From positions 62,001 through 126,000 of the forward strand of contig CANJIS010000002.1 of NCBI GenBank assembly GCA_947474565.1: a stretch of DNA of 64,000 nucleotides. Reading direction: 5' to 3'. Shown piece by piece: positions 45,029-53,532 of this stretch. The notes under the pieces are model-generated. The model was not told the DNA's origin. It did not search any database and saw nothing but the letters and a program-made list of their open reading frames with translations. The position numbers were made by a program, and so were the translations under genes. How positions within the stretch are numbered: the first letter of the stretch is position 1; each line of letters begins with the position of its first letter. This stretch comes from Alphaproteobacteria bacterium. Lineage in GTDB: Bacteria > Pseudomonadota > Alphaproteobacteria > Micropepsales > Micropepsaceae.

Positions 45029-46951
45029 ATGACGAAATTCTCGACTGCGTCTTGCGTAAAAAGCTTTGTGGGACTGGCGATGCTGGCCGGTTCGGCGCTG
45101 GCGATTACCGCCGGGCCCGGACTAAGCGCTGACCTTGCTTCCCAAAATTGCAGCACCAAACCGGGCGCTAAGAATCCACCTTTCTGCGCCGCGCCGCGCG
45201 GCGATCGTTCGCAAGGCTGGCTGGGACAAAGCCGTCCTGAAGTCATGGCGCGCAACGGCATCGTCGCCACCAGCCAACCGCTGGCGGCGCAAGCCGGTCT
45301 GGACATGATGAAGCGGGGCGGCAACGCGATCGATGCGGCGGTGGCCGCCGCCGCTGTGCTCAACCTGGTCGAGCCGATGAATGAAGGCATGGCGGGCGAT
45401 CTGTTCGCCATCATCTACACCGCCAAGGACCACAAGCTGCATGCCCTGAACGCATCCGGCATCACGCCGGGCGGCCAGACGCTCAAATTCATGAACGACC
45501 ATGGCTACAAATGGGACCCGAAGAACATCAATCCGGGTTCGGGCATGCCCAAGGGCGTGCTGCAGGTGACCGTGCCGGGCGCGGCGTGGGGCTGGCAGGA
45601 AGTGCTGGATAAATACGGCACCATGAAATTCAAGGATGTGCTGGCGCCCGCGGCGGAATATGCCGACAAGGGTTTCCCGATTTCCGAACGCATCGCCTAT
45701 GACTGGCATCTGCCGATTGCGGTGAATGACGATGTCACCCAGGTGGAGCATTGCTGCACCAAGATGGATCAGGACTCGGTCAAGACCTGGTACATCAATG
45801 GCAAGCAGCCGGTGCCGGGACAGATTTATCGCAATCCCGACCTGGCCAAGAGCTTCCGCATCCTGATGGCCAAGGGCCGTGATGGCTTCTACAAGGGCGA
45901 AGTGGCCCAGGCCGCCGTCGCCAAGATGCGCAAGCTGGGCAGCCCCGTCACCATGCAGGACTTCGCCGATTATAAGGGCGAGTGGGTCGAGCCGGTGACC
46001 AGTGATTATCACGGCTACACGCTGGCCGAATTGCCGCCGCCATCCAACGGCTTCGGCGCCAATGAAATGCTCAGCATTCTGGCGGCCTGCACCGGCAAGG
46101 TTTATCCGGGGCAGACCCTGGCCTCGCTGGGAACGAAAGATCCGCGCTACTGGCACATGCTGATCGAAGCCAAGGCGCTGGCCTATGCCGACCTCAATGC
46201 CTACAACGGCGATCCCAACCAGAATAAGGGCATGGGCGAGAAGGTGAAGATGCTCACCAGCGCCGCGCATGCCAACAGCCTGTGCAACCGTATCAGCCCG
46301 ACCAAGGCGATGCAGCTGACCAGCGCCGGCCCGGGTGCGGGTGATACCATCGTGCTGACCGCCGCCGATCGCTGGGGCAATGTCGTCTCCTGGGTCAATT
46401 CCAACTTCGCTTCGTTCGGCTCGGGCATCACCGTTCCGGGTTATGGCTTCGTGCTGCATAACCGTGGCGGATTGTTCACCCTGGACCCCAACAGCCCCAA
46501 CGTGATGGCGCCCCACAAGCGGCCTTACAACACGCTTGAGGCCGCCATTGTTCTGCAGAACGGGCGCACCGATGGGCAGATCATGGCGCTGACCCTGATG
46601 GGCGGCGACATGCAGGCCCAGGGCCATGCCCAGATGATGGTCAACATGGTGGATCTGGGAGCCAATGTGCAGGCCGCCACCGACATGGCGCGTTTCCATC
46701 ACAGCCAGAATAACGGCAAGATTCAGATGGAAAGCGAAGCCTTCAAGCTGGTGGGACCGCAACTGAAAGCCATGGGCCATGACATCGCCTCAGCCAATGG
46801 TGGGCCGATGGGCGGTTATCAGGCGCTGTTATTCACGCCTGATCCCAGCCTGCCCAAACCCAGCATGGCGGCAAACAGCAAAGAGCCGGTGAATGGCTTT
46901 TATCGGGCCGGCACCGATCATCGCAAAGATGGCATGGTCACCGGCTGGTAG
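45029..46951 (+). CDS. ggt: Gamma-glutamyltransferase family protein
   Basis: This 640-residue exported protein has a signal peptide (MTKFSTASCVKSFVGLAMLAGSALA) and the Ntn-hydrolase GGT fold: GIVATSQPLAAQAGLDMMKRGGNAIDAAVAAAAVLNLVEP early, and HKRPYNTLEAAIVLQNG late. GGTs hydrolyse or transfer gamma-glutamyl groups from glutathione in the periplasm and self-cleave before a Thr. The likely nucleophile is Thr440 in GAGDTIVLTAADRWGN. The canonical TTHxSVVD reads TIVLTAAD here, so the second Thr and the His are missing. This suggests a divergent branch, possibly with other acyl substrates. A GC terminator follows the stop. Confidence 0.88.
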   Translation: MTKFSTASCVKSFVGLAMLAGSALAITAGPGLSADLASQNCSTKPGAKNPPFCAAPRGDRSQGWLGQSRPEVMARNGIVATSQPLAAQAGLDMMKRGGNAIDAAVAAAAVLNLVEPMNEGMAGDLFAIIYTAKDHKLHALNASGITPGGQTLKFMNDHGYKWDPKNINPGSGMPKGVLQVTVPGAAWGWQEVLDKYGTMKFKDVLAPAAEYADKGFPISERIAYDWHLPIAVNDDVTQVEHCCTKMDQDSVKTWYINGKQPVPGQIYRNPDLAKSFRILMAKGRDGFYKGEVAQAAVAKMRKLGSPVTMQDFADYKGEWVEPVTSDYHGYTLAELPPPSNGFGANEMLSILAACTGKVYPGQTLASLGTKDPRYWHMLIEAKALAYADLNAYNGDPNQNKGMGEKVKMLTSAAHANSLCNRISPTKAMQLTSAGPGAGDTIVLTAADRWGNVVSWVNSNFASFGSGITVPGYGFVLHNRGGLFTLDPNSPNVMAPHKRPYNTLEAAIVLQNGRTDGQIMALTLMGGDMQAQGHAQMMVNMVDLGANVQAATDMARFHHSQNNGKIQMESEAFKLVGPQLKAMGHDIASANGGPMGGYQALLFTPDPSLPKPSMAANSKEPVNGFYRAGTDHRKDGMVTGW

Positions 46952-46992
46952 CGTTCAATGCGTTCATAATAAAAAACGACACAAGGGAAACT

Positions 46993-47025
46993 CGGGCGGT
47001 GCGCAAGCGCCGCCCGTTTTGTTTT
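46993..47025 (+). terminator. Rho-independent terminator of ggt
   Basis: CGGGCGG (46993-46999) pairs with CCGCCCG (47010-47016); an alternative pairing extends the stem with GCGC/GCGC. TTTTGTTTT follows. It lies about 42 bases after the ggt stop. Confidence 0.85.
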
Positions 47026-47052
47026 GAGAGTGTGGCTTGTTGGAAGAGGGCC

Positions 47053-47099
47053 AGTGTCGTCGCCTGACGCGGGCGACACTACGCTGACGCTAGTCGCCC
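47053..47099. repeat. Two overlapping hairpins between ggt and tRNA-Thr
   Basis: AGTGTCG (47053-47059) can pair with CGACACT (47074-47080). GGGCGAC (47071-47077) can instead pair with GTCGCCC (47093-47099). The two stems share bases 47074-47077 and so exclude each other. There is no clear U tract. The function is unknown. Confidence 0.55.
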
Positions 47100-47104
47100 T
47101 TTGT

Positions 47105-47142
47105 CATTCATATCAATGCGCCATGGCGCATTGATATGAATG
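47105..47142. repeat. Perfect 38-bp palindrome abutting the tRNA-Thr 3' end
   Basis: Each 19-base half is the exact reverse complement of the other, centred on CCATGG, with no loop. On the minus strand it starts within the encoded CCA of the tRNA and runs downstream. It could be a processing/termination hairpin or a dimeric protein site. It is not followed by a U tract. Confidence 0.9.
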
Positions 47143-47216
47143 GTGCCGCCTAGGTGACTCGAACACCTGACCCCATCATTACGAATGATGTGCTCTACCG
47201 ACTGAGCTAAGGCGGC
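47141..47216 (-). tRNA. tRNA-Thr (anticodon CGU)
   Basis: The 76-base gene folds as a cloverleaf: acceptor stem GCCGCCT/AGGCGGC, D arm GCTC...GAGC, anticodon stem CATCA/TGATG with loop TTCGTAA (anticodon CGU, reading ACG), and T arm AGGTG-TTCGAGT-CACCT. The discriminator is A and the CCA end is encoded. Its 3' end overlaps a 38-bp palindrome by two bases. Confidence 0.97.
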
Positions 47217-47229
47217 CCAAAGACCCGGG

Positions 47230-47258
47230 TTTATTGCCGGAACAGGGCCTGACTTCAA
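47230..47258 (-). promoter_or_regulatory. Promoter of tRNA-Thr
   Basis: On the minus strand TTGAAG (47253-47258) and AATAAA (47230-47235) are 17 bases apart, ideal sigma-70 spacing. Transcription would start about 6 bases before the mature tRNA, which begins at 47216. Confidence 0.65.
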
Positions 47259-47395
47259 CAGGAAATGCTTGAAAAATCACCAAGATCAGGGGTTTTGGCC
47301 TTGATATTTCTTGGGTTTGCGTGCCGCTCGCCCAAGCTCGCGGCGCTCGGCCGTTTTCGCAGGTCCCTCGCTAGCGGCAGCGTGGCGAGACCTGC

Positions 47396-48316
47396 TCATC
47401 CGCTTTGCGGACCACGGCCTCTCGGATGGGCCTTTTCATAAACCGCCAGAAGCTGGCTGGTTTCGATGGCGGTGTAGGTCTGGGTGGTGGAAAGCGAGGC
47501 GTGGCCGAGGAGTTCCTGGACACTGCGCAAGTCACCGCCGCCGGCAAGGATGTGGGTGGCGAAGGAATGGCGCAGCGCATGGGGCGTGGCGCGTTCGGAT
47601 AGCCCCAACCTTCCGCGCAAGCGTTGCATCAAGGCCTGGGCCTCGCGCGGGCTCATCGGCTTGCCGCGGCGGGACAGGAATAGCGGCGTGGCCGGTGCGC
47701 CGGTGAACGGAATTTGTTGGGCGTACAGATCTATTGCCTGGCGCAACAGCGGCAGCACCGGCACCAGTCTTTCCTTGCGGCCCTTGCCCAGAATGGTGAG
47801 GGTTTCGGCCAACGGCACGTCACCGCGCTTAAGCGAGAGGGCTTCGGAAATGCGCAGGCCCGCGCCATAGAGCAGCGTGATCAGCGCGGAATCACGCGCG
47901 CCCAACCATTCTACCTCATGCTCGCCTGCTTCTTCGATAACCCGTGCTGCGTCGTCGGGCGTGAGCGGGCGCGGCAGGCGGCGTTTGAGGCGCGGAGTGC
48001 GGATGGCGCGGGGTGCGGCATTTTCCAGAATGCCTTCGCGCGCTAGGAAGCGATAAAAGCTGCGCACCGCCGCCAGCGCCCGCTGCACCCCGCCGCCGCC
48101 CAGTCCTTCGCCACGGCGGGCGGCGATGAAGGCCCGGATATCGGACGTTTTCAGCGAGGCGAGGGTTTTTTCGCTTAACTCTTTCCCCAAATGGCCCTGC
48201 TGGAAGCCCAGGAAACGCGAAACATCATCGCCATAAGCACGCAGCGTGTTGGGGCTGGCGCGCTTTTCATGACGCAGCCAGTCATACCATTGCTTCTGCA
48301 GATGTTCCGCGGCCAT
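47396..48316 (-). CDS. xerC: Tyrosine recombinase XerC
   Basis: This 306-residue recombinase resolves chromosome dimers at dif with XerD. The N-terminal SAM-like core-binding domain spans residues about 1-100. The catalytic domain shows Arg in LYGAGLRISEALSL, Lys in ILGKGRKERLVP, HALRHSFATH (His-x2-Arg), His in LLGHASLSTTQTYT and the nucleophile Tyr in the same segment. The neighbourhood (transaldolase and priA next door) and the length fit chromosomal XerC, not a phage or island integrase. The adjacent tRNA-Thr is therefore not evidence of an island. Confidence 0.93.
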   Translation of the reverse strand: MAAEHLQKQWYDWLRHEKRASPNTLRAYGDDVSRFLGFQQGHLGKELSEKTLASLKTSDIRAFIAARRGEGLGGGGVQRALAAVRSFYRFLAREGILENAAPRAIRTPRLKRRLPRPLTPDDAARVIEEAGEHEVEWLGARDSALITLLYGAGLRISEALSLKRGDVPLAETLTILGKGRKERLVPVLPLLRQAIDLYAQQIPFTGAPATPLFLSRRGKPMSPREAQALMQRLRGRLGLSERATPHALRHSFATHILAGGGDLRSVQELLGHASLSTTQTYTAIETSQLLAVYEKAHPRGRGPQSG

Positions 48317-48330
48317 GAGCCGCTTTTACA

Positions 48331-48987
48331 CTATGTCTTGATGGTGACGTTGGCCTTTTTGGCGTCGGCGGCGAAGGCGGCCAGGCCCTTGTCGGTCAAA
48401 GGGTGGTCCATCAGCTTCTTGAAGATATCGGCGGGCATGGTGACGACATCGGCCCCCGCCAACGCAGCCTCGCGCACATGGCTGACGCTGCTGATAGAAG
48501 CGGCCAAAATCTCGGTCTTGAAGCCGTAATTGTCATAGATGGCGCGGATATCGCGGATCAGGCCCATGCCGTCTTCGCCGACATCATCCACCCGGCCGAT
48601 AAACGGCGAAATAAACCCGGCCCCTGCCTTGGCCGCCAACATGGCCTGCACCGGCGAGAAGCAAAGCGTGACATTGACCGTCAGGCCTTCATCGGCAAAA
48701 GCGCGGCAGGCGCGCAACCCGTCCCAGGTCGAAGGAACCTTGACCGCGATATTCTTGGCGATTTTGGCGACGGCGCGGCCTTCTTTCAGCATGCCCTCAT
48801 ATTCGGTTGAAAGAACTTCGGCGCTGACCGAGCCTTTGATAATGGACGTGATCTCTTTCAGCGATTCGGCGTAATCCTTGCCGGTCTTGGCGGCCAGAGA
48901 GGGATTGGTGGTGACGCCGTCCACCAGTCCGCTTTGCGCATATTTGCGGATTTCAGCCACATCGGCGGTGTCGAGAAAAATTTTCAT
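48331..48987 (-). CDS. tal: Transaldolase / fructose-6-phosphate aldolase (TalC-type)
   Basis: This 218-residue short transaldolase belongs to the MipB/TalC group. It shows [31 protein letters not shown], the Schiff-base Lys in NIAVKVPST, and [23 protein letters not shown]. Such enzymes transfer dihydroxyacetone units in the pentose phosphate pathway; some members instead cleave fructose 6-phosphate. Sequence alone does not separate the two activities. It is divergent from priA with about 57 bases between the starts. Confidence 0.94.
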   Translation of the reverse strand: MKIFLDTADVAEIRKYAQSGLVDGVTTNPSLAAKTGKDYAESLKEITSIIKGSVSAEVLSTEYEGMLKEGRAVAKIAKNIAVKVPSTWDGLRACRAFADEGLTVNVTLCFSPVQAMLAAKAGAGFISPFIGRVDDVGEDGMGLIRDIRAIYDNYGFKTEILAASISSVSHVREAALAGADVVTMPADIFKKLMDHPLTDKGLAAFAADAKKANVTIKT

Positions 48988-49044
48988 GGGCGTATCGGAC
49001 CTTTTTGTTGACCCCCGGCGCCCTGGGGAGCGAATGGTAGAGCC

Positions 49045-51264
49045 ATGAGACCGGCCCGCCTGAAGCCCCAGAATCCAGAGGTTGCTCCAGAGCTTGCGCC
49101 CCTGGAACGCGCCGGCATTCTGCTGCCTTTGCCGCTGGCCGGAGCCTATGACTACAAGCTGCCTCGTGGCGTAAACGCAGCGCGGGGACTGGTGGTTGCC
49201 GCACCCCTGGGCAACCGCGAAACCATGGGTGTGATCTGGGGCGCTGCCGAAGGCGCGGTAGGCGACAATCGCCTGAAAGTGGCCGAACCGCTGGCGGGCG
49301 CCCCTGCCCTGCCCCTTGGCCTTTGCGATTTTGTGGATTGGGTGGCCGATTACACCTTAAGCCCGCCGGGTGCGATTTTGGCGATGGCGCTGCGCTCGCG
49401 CGGCGCGTTTGAGCCGGAAGCGCTGCGCACCGCCTATATAAAAGGTGACACCGTCCCGTCCCGCATGTCGGAAGCGCGCAAGCGTGTACTGGCCGTGGCT
49501 GAGGATGGATTGGCGCGCAGTGTTTCCGGCCTGGCCGAAGACGCCAATGTGACACCCGCTGTGGTGCGCGGACTGATCACAGCGGGCGCGCTGGTGACGA
49601 CACAATTGCCGGAGTTTTCCTCCTTCAAAGATCCCGAGCCGGATTACGCCGCGCCGGTGTTGAACGACGATCAGGCGCAAGCCGCGAAGCGCTTGCGCGA
49701 GGCGGTAGCGCAGAAAAGTTTTTCTGCCCATCTGCTGGATGGCGTCACCGGATCGGGCAAGACCGAAGTCTATTTCGAGGCCTTGGCGCAAACGCTGCGC
49801 CAAGGCAAACAGGCGCTGATCCTGTTGCCGGAAATCGCGCTGACGGTGCAATTCCTGGAACGCTTCGCCGCCCGCTTTGGGGTGCGGCCCGCGGAATGGC
49901 ACAGCGATCTTTCCGCGCGCGAGCGGCGGCGCACCTATCGCGCGGTGATGAAGGGCGAGGTGAAAGTTCTGGTCGGCGCGCGGTCCGCCCTGTTCCTGCC
50001 CTTCACCGAGCTGGGCTTGATCATCGTGGATGAAGAACACGAACAGGCTTTCAAACAACAGGAAGGCGCGATTTATCATGCCCGTGACATGGCGGTGGTG
50101 CGCGCGCGCATCGAAAAATGCCCGCTGGTTCTTTCCAGCGCCACGCCGTCACTGGAAAGCTTTCTCAATGCCGGCAGCGGGCGCTACACCCACCTGAAGT
50201 TGCTGGCGCGGCATGGCGCGGCGGAAATGCCGAAAGTTCAGATCGTGGATTTGCGGCAAGAGAATAATGAAGAGGGCGCCAAATGGCTGTCAGCGCCGTT
50301 GCGCGCGGCAATCACGCAAACATTGGCAGCGGGGGAGCAGGCGATGCTGTTCCTCAATCGGCGGGGCTATGCGCCGCTGACCTTGTGCCAGAGCTGCGGC
50401 CACAAACTCACCTGCCCCCATTGTTCGTCCTGGCTGGTTGAGCATCGCTACAGAAAGCGGCTGGCCTGTCATCAGTGCGGTTATGAAATCGCCGCTCCCA
50501 ACGCCTGCCCGGAATGCAAAGCCGAAGGCGCGCTGATTGCCTGCGGCCCCGGCGTCGAGCGCGTGGCGGAAGAGTTTGCGCATTTCTTTCCCGAGGCGCG
50601 CTATGCCATCGCGTCGTCGGACATGATGCACGGCCCGGCCGAAACCCAGAGCGCCATTCGGGCCATGGGCAGGCAAGAAATTGACGTGCTGATCGGCACC
50701 CAGATCGTGGCCAAGGGGCATCATTTTCCGCAGCTGACATTGGTGGGCATCATCGATGCTGATCTCGGCGGATCGGATGGCGATTTGCGCGCGCGCGAAC
50801 GCACCTTCCAATTGCTGCATCAGGTATCGGGCCGCGCTGGACGGGCGGAAAAACCGGGACTGGTTCTGCTGCAGACCAGAAATCCAGCCGATGCGGTGAT
50901 GCAGGCTTTAGCCTCCAACAACCGCGATGATTTTTATGCCCAGGAAGCTGAATTCCGCGAGCGTGCGGGCGCGCCGCCGTATGGGCGGCTGGCGGCGGTC
51001 ATTGTCTCTGGTTACGACGCCGAAAAAGTGCGCGAAACTGCGCGCCAATTGGGCCAGGCCGCGCCGGCCGCAAAAGATGTGAAAGTATGGGGGCCGACAC
51101 CGGCTTTCTATGCCCTGCTGCGCGGACAGACCCGCGAAAGGCTGCTGGTTTCCGCCGCCAAAAGCGTGGATGTGCAGGCTTATATGCGAGCGTGGCTGAC
51201 ACAGGTCAAAACGCCCACGCAAGTTCGCGTGACCGTGGACGTGGACCCGATCAGCTTTTTCTGA
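49045..51264 (+). CDS. priA: Primosomal protein N' (replication restart helicase)
   Basis: This 739-residue superfamily 2 helicase reloads the replisome at stalled forks. After an N-terminal DNA-binding domain (residues about 20-110, GAYDYKLP) it has Walker [16 protein letters not shown], the Walker B box [23 protein letters not shown], and the zinc-binding cysteine set [13 protein letters not shown]...CHQCGYE...CPECKAEG. Motifs V-VI are [15 protein letters not shown] and [16 protein letters not shown]. All eight zinc cysteines are present. Two inverted REP-like repeats separate it from convergent leuC. Confidence 0.97.
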   Translation: MRPARLKPQNPEVAPELAPLERAGILLPLPLAGAYDYKLPRGVNAARGLVVAAPLGNRETMGVIWGAAEGAVGDNRLKVAEPLAGAPALPLGLCDFVDWVADYTLSPPGAILAMALRSRGAFEPEALRTAYIKGDTVPSRMSEARKRVLAVAEDGLARSVSGLAEDANVTPAVVRGLITAGALVTTQLPEFSSFKDPEPDYAAPVLNDDQAQAAKRLREAVAQKSFSAHLLDGVTGSGKTEVYFEALAQTLRQGKQALILLPEIALTVQFLERFAARFGVRPAEWHSDLSARERRRTYRAVMKGEVKVLVGARSALFLPFTELGLIIVDEEHEQAFKQQEGAIYHARDMAVVRARIEKCPLVLSSATPSLESFLNAGSGRYTHLKLLARHGAAEMPKVQIVDLRQENNEEGAKWLSAPLRAAITQTLAAGEQAMLFLNRRGYAPLTLCQSCGHKLTCPHCSSWLVEHRYRKRLACHQCGYEIAAPNACPECKAEGALIACGPGVERVAEEFAHFFPEARYAIASSDMMHGPAETQSAIRAMGRQEIDVLIGTQIVAKGHHFPQLTLVGIIDADLGGSDGDLRARERTFQLLHQVSGRAGRAEKPGLVLLQTRNPADAVMQALASNNRDDFYAQEAEFRERAGAPPYGRLAAVIVSGYDAEKVRETARQLGQAAPAAKDVKVWGPTPAFYALLRGQTRERLLVSAAKSVDVQAYMRAWLTQVKTPTQVRVTVDVDPISFF

Positions 51265-51275
51265 ACATGCCCAAC

Positions 51276-51303
51276 TGTCATGCCCGCGTAAGCGGGCATC
51301 CAG
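51276..51303 (-). repeat. REP-like palindromic repeat, variant copy
   Basis: Read on the minus strand, this 28-base element differs from the other two copies at only three positions. Two of the changes are compensatory (T to G and A to C on opposite sides of the stem), so the hairpin is kept. It forms an inverted pair with the copy at 51317-51344. Confidence 0.85.
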
Positions 51304-51316
51304 CGACTGCTTAAGT

Positions 51317-51344
51317 CTGGATTCCCGCTTTCGCGGGAATGACA
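51317..51344 (+). repeat. REP-like palindromic repeat, copy 2
   Basis: This 28-base element is identical to 17513-17540, with stem ATTCCCGC/GCGGGAAT. With the inverted variant 13 bases away it forms a two-element unit between the convergent priA and leuC genes. It ends directly before the leuC stop. Confidence 0.9.
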
Positions 51345-52739
51345 TCAGAGCGTGCGAACGTCGGTGAGATGGCCGGTGATGGCGGCAGCGGCTGCCATGG
51401 CCGGTGAGACGAGGTGCGTGCGGCCACCGCGGCCCTGACGGCCTTCGAAATTGCGGTTGGAGGTGGAGGCGCAGCGTTCGCCTTCCTTGAGCTTGTCGGC
51501 ATTCATCGCCAGGCACATGGAGCAGCCCGGATCGCGCCATTCAAAGCCGGCATCCAGAAAGACCTTATCCAGGCCTTCTTCTTCCGCCTGTTCTTTCACC
51601 AGGCCGGAGCCCGGCACCACGATGGCATTGACGCCCGAGGACACCTTCTTGCCGCGCGCAATGGCGGCGGCGGCGCGCAGATCTTCGATGCGGCCATTGG
51701 TGCAGGAGCCGATAAAGACATGATCGACCTTGATGTCGGTCAGCTTCATGCCGGCTTGCAGGCCCATATAGTCGAGGGCGCGTTCGGCGGCAGCGCGCTT
51801 GTGTTCTTCCATCTTGGCGGGGTCCGGCACATTGCCGGTCACCGGCAGCGCCTGTTCCGGCGACGTGCCCCACGTCACCATCGGCACGATGTCGCGCGCA
51901 TCCAGCACGATTTCGGCATCGAACTTGGCGTCGGCATCGGACTTCAAGGTGCGCCAGAAATTCGCGGCGGCTTCAAACGCTGCGGCTTTGGGCGCACGCG
52001 GGCGGCCCTTGATGTATTCGATGGTGGTCTCGTCCGCCGCGATCAGGCCGGCGCGAGCACCGCCTTCAATGGTCAGATTGCACAGGGTCATGCGGCCTTC
52101 CATGGAAAGCGCGCGCACCGCATCACCGGCATACTCGATGACATAGCCCGTGCCGCCGGCAGTGCCGATCTTGGCGATCACTGCCAGCGCAATATCTTTC
52201 GCGGTGACGCCGTCCGGCAGCTTGCAGTTGACGTTGACCCGCATATTTTTCGACTTGGGCATCAGCAAGGTCTGGGTCGCCAGCACATGCTCGACATCGG
52301 AGGTGCCGATACCGAAAGCAATCGCGCCGAACGCGCCATGGGTGGAGGTGTGGCTGTCACCGCAGACGATGGTGGTGCCGGGCAAAGTCCAGCCCTGTTC
52401 CGGGCCGATGATGTGCACGATGCCGGCGCGGATATCGTCCATGGCAAAATATTCGATGCCAAAGTCTTTGGTGTTCTTCGCCAGCGCGGCAACCTGTTCG
52501 CGGCTTTCCGGATCGGTGATGCCCTTGTCGCGGTCCTTGGTCGGCACGTTGTGGTCGGCCACCGCCAGAGTCAGTTCCGGGCGGCGTACTTTGCGGCCGG
52601 TGTTGCGCAGGCCTTCAAACGCCTGGGGGCTGGTGACTTCATGCACCAGATGGCGATCGATATAGATCAGCGGGGTTTCACCCCGCTTTTCTTCCACCAG
52701 ATGGGCGTCCCAGATCTTGTCGTAGAGGGTCTTGGCCAT
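51345..52739 (-). CDS. leuC: 3-isopropylmalate dehydratase large subunit
   Basis: This 464-residue aconitase-family protein isomerises 2- to 3-isopropylmalate in leucine synthesis. It starts [18 protein letters not shown] and has [20 protein letters not shown]. The three [4Fe-4S] cysteines are visible: [32 protein letters not shown] and [11 protein letters not shown]. leuD is not in this window. Upstream lies a short region without a recognisable leader peptide. Confidence 0.97.
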   Translation of the reverse strand: MAKTLYDKIWDAHLVEEKRGETPLIYIDRHLVHEVTSPQAFEGLRNTGRKVRRPELTLAVADHNVPTKDRDKGITDPESREQVAALAKNTKDFGIEYFAMDDIRAGIVHIIGPEQGWTLPGTTIVCGDSHTSTHGAFGAIAFGIGTSDVEHVLATQTLLMPKSKNMRVNVNCKLPDGVTAKDIALAVIAKIGTAGGTGYVIEYAGDAVRALSMEGRMTLCNLTIEGGARAGLIAADETTIEYIKGRPRAPKAAAFEAAANFWRTLKSDADAKFDAEIVLDARDIVPMVTWGTSPEQALPVTGNVPDPAKMEEHKRAAAERALDYMGLQAGMKLTDIKVDHVFIGSCTNGRIEDLRAAAAIARGKKVSSGVNAIVVPGSGLVKEQAEEEGLDKVFLDAGFEWRDPGCSMCLAMNADKLKEGERCASTSNRNFEGRQGRGGRTHLVSPAMAAAAAITGHLTDVRTL

Positions 52740-52851
52740 GTGAAAACTCTTTGAAAGTTTATTGCGCAGGTAGGCCTGCGAGGTGGCTTACATATAAGGA
52801 GGGGGCGGAATCTTCAACGCTGGCGGGTGCATACCCGTTAGAAGCCCAGAA

Positions 52852-53043
52852 TCAGTGGCTTTGGCCGAAGTAAAGCACCGCCAGGATGATCAGAATGGCG
52901 ATGAACTGGGCCAGGACACGCAGGCGCATCAGCCTGTTGGACCAGCTGGCGGCGACCTGGCCGCCCCGGAACAGGGTCCAAAGCCCCAGGCACAGGACCA
53001 CAAAAACGATGCCGATGGCGATGGCGACGATCAGCTTGCCCAT
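52852..53043 (-). CDS. Small twin-transmembrane protein
   Basis: This 63-residue protein has two hydrophobic helices (residues about 3-25 and 43-60) around a basic loop, RGGQVAASWSNRLMRLRVLAQF. This layout is typical of the short HIG1-like/'twin transmembrane' proteins of alphaproteobacteria, some of which associate with respiratory oxidases. That association is by family only. It is 18 bases downstream of the stress-protein gene on the same strand. Confidence 0.75.
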   Translation of the reverse strand: MGKLIVAIAIGIVFVVLCLGLWTLFRGGQVAASWSNRLMRLRVLAQFIAILIILAVLYFGQSH

Positions 53044-53061
53044 GGCGGTTCTTTCGACCTT

Positions 53062-53523
53062 TTAAGCGAGAGCGTCAATCTGATCGTTGGTGAAATTGCC
53101 CGGCACGATGGTGACCGGGATCGCCTGCACCGCGCTGGTGAACATGGCGACCAGGGGGCCGGGGCCTTCCTTGGCCGTCGCCGAAGCCAGCACCAGAATG
53201 GAAATGTCCCCGTCTTCCTTGATCAACTTCGCAAGACAATCGGTGACGGTGCCGAAAGGGATCACCAGTTCGGGAATGATGCCGGACAGATCGTTGACGA
53301 TCTTGGCGGCGGCATGCAGCAGCGCTTCGGCTTCGGCATGGGCTTCGTCCTTCATGATCTCTTCCACCCCGCGCCATTGCTGAAACTCACCGGGCGTGGC
53401 GGGCGACATCAGCGTGACGCGGCCGCCGGTATGCTGGGCCCGGCGGGTGGCAAAGCGCAGCGCCATATGACACTCCGGCGTCTTGTCGATCACCACCAGG
53501 AATTTACGCGGTTGGACGGCCAT
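53062..53523 (-). CDS. Universal stress protein (UspA family)
   Basis: This 153-residue single Usp domain starts RKFLVVIDKTPECHMALRFATRRA and ends VPVTIVPGNFTNDQ. The nucleotide-binding G-2x-G-9x-G(S/T) motif is not clear (it reads GPGPLVAMFTSAVQ), so ATP binding is uncertain. Usp proteins help survival under starvation or redox stress by unclear means. It follows mutS on the same strand with only about 10 bases between, suggesting one transcript. Confidence 0.85.
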   Translation of the reverse strand: MAVQPRKFLVVIDKTPECHMALRFATRRAQHTGGRVTLMSPATPGEFQQWRGVEEIMKDEAHAEAEALLHAAAKIVNDLSGIIPELVIPFGTVTDCLAKLIKEDGDISILVLASATAKEGPGPLVAMFTSAVQAIPVTIVPGNFTNDQIDALA

Positions 53524-53532
53524 GCCCCGATG

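Noticed and set aside
47141-48316. tRNA-Thr next to a tyrosine recombinase as an integrative island boundary
   Set aside because: The recombinase has XerC length, motifs and neighbours, and there are no island genes or a tRNA 3'-end direct repeat.
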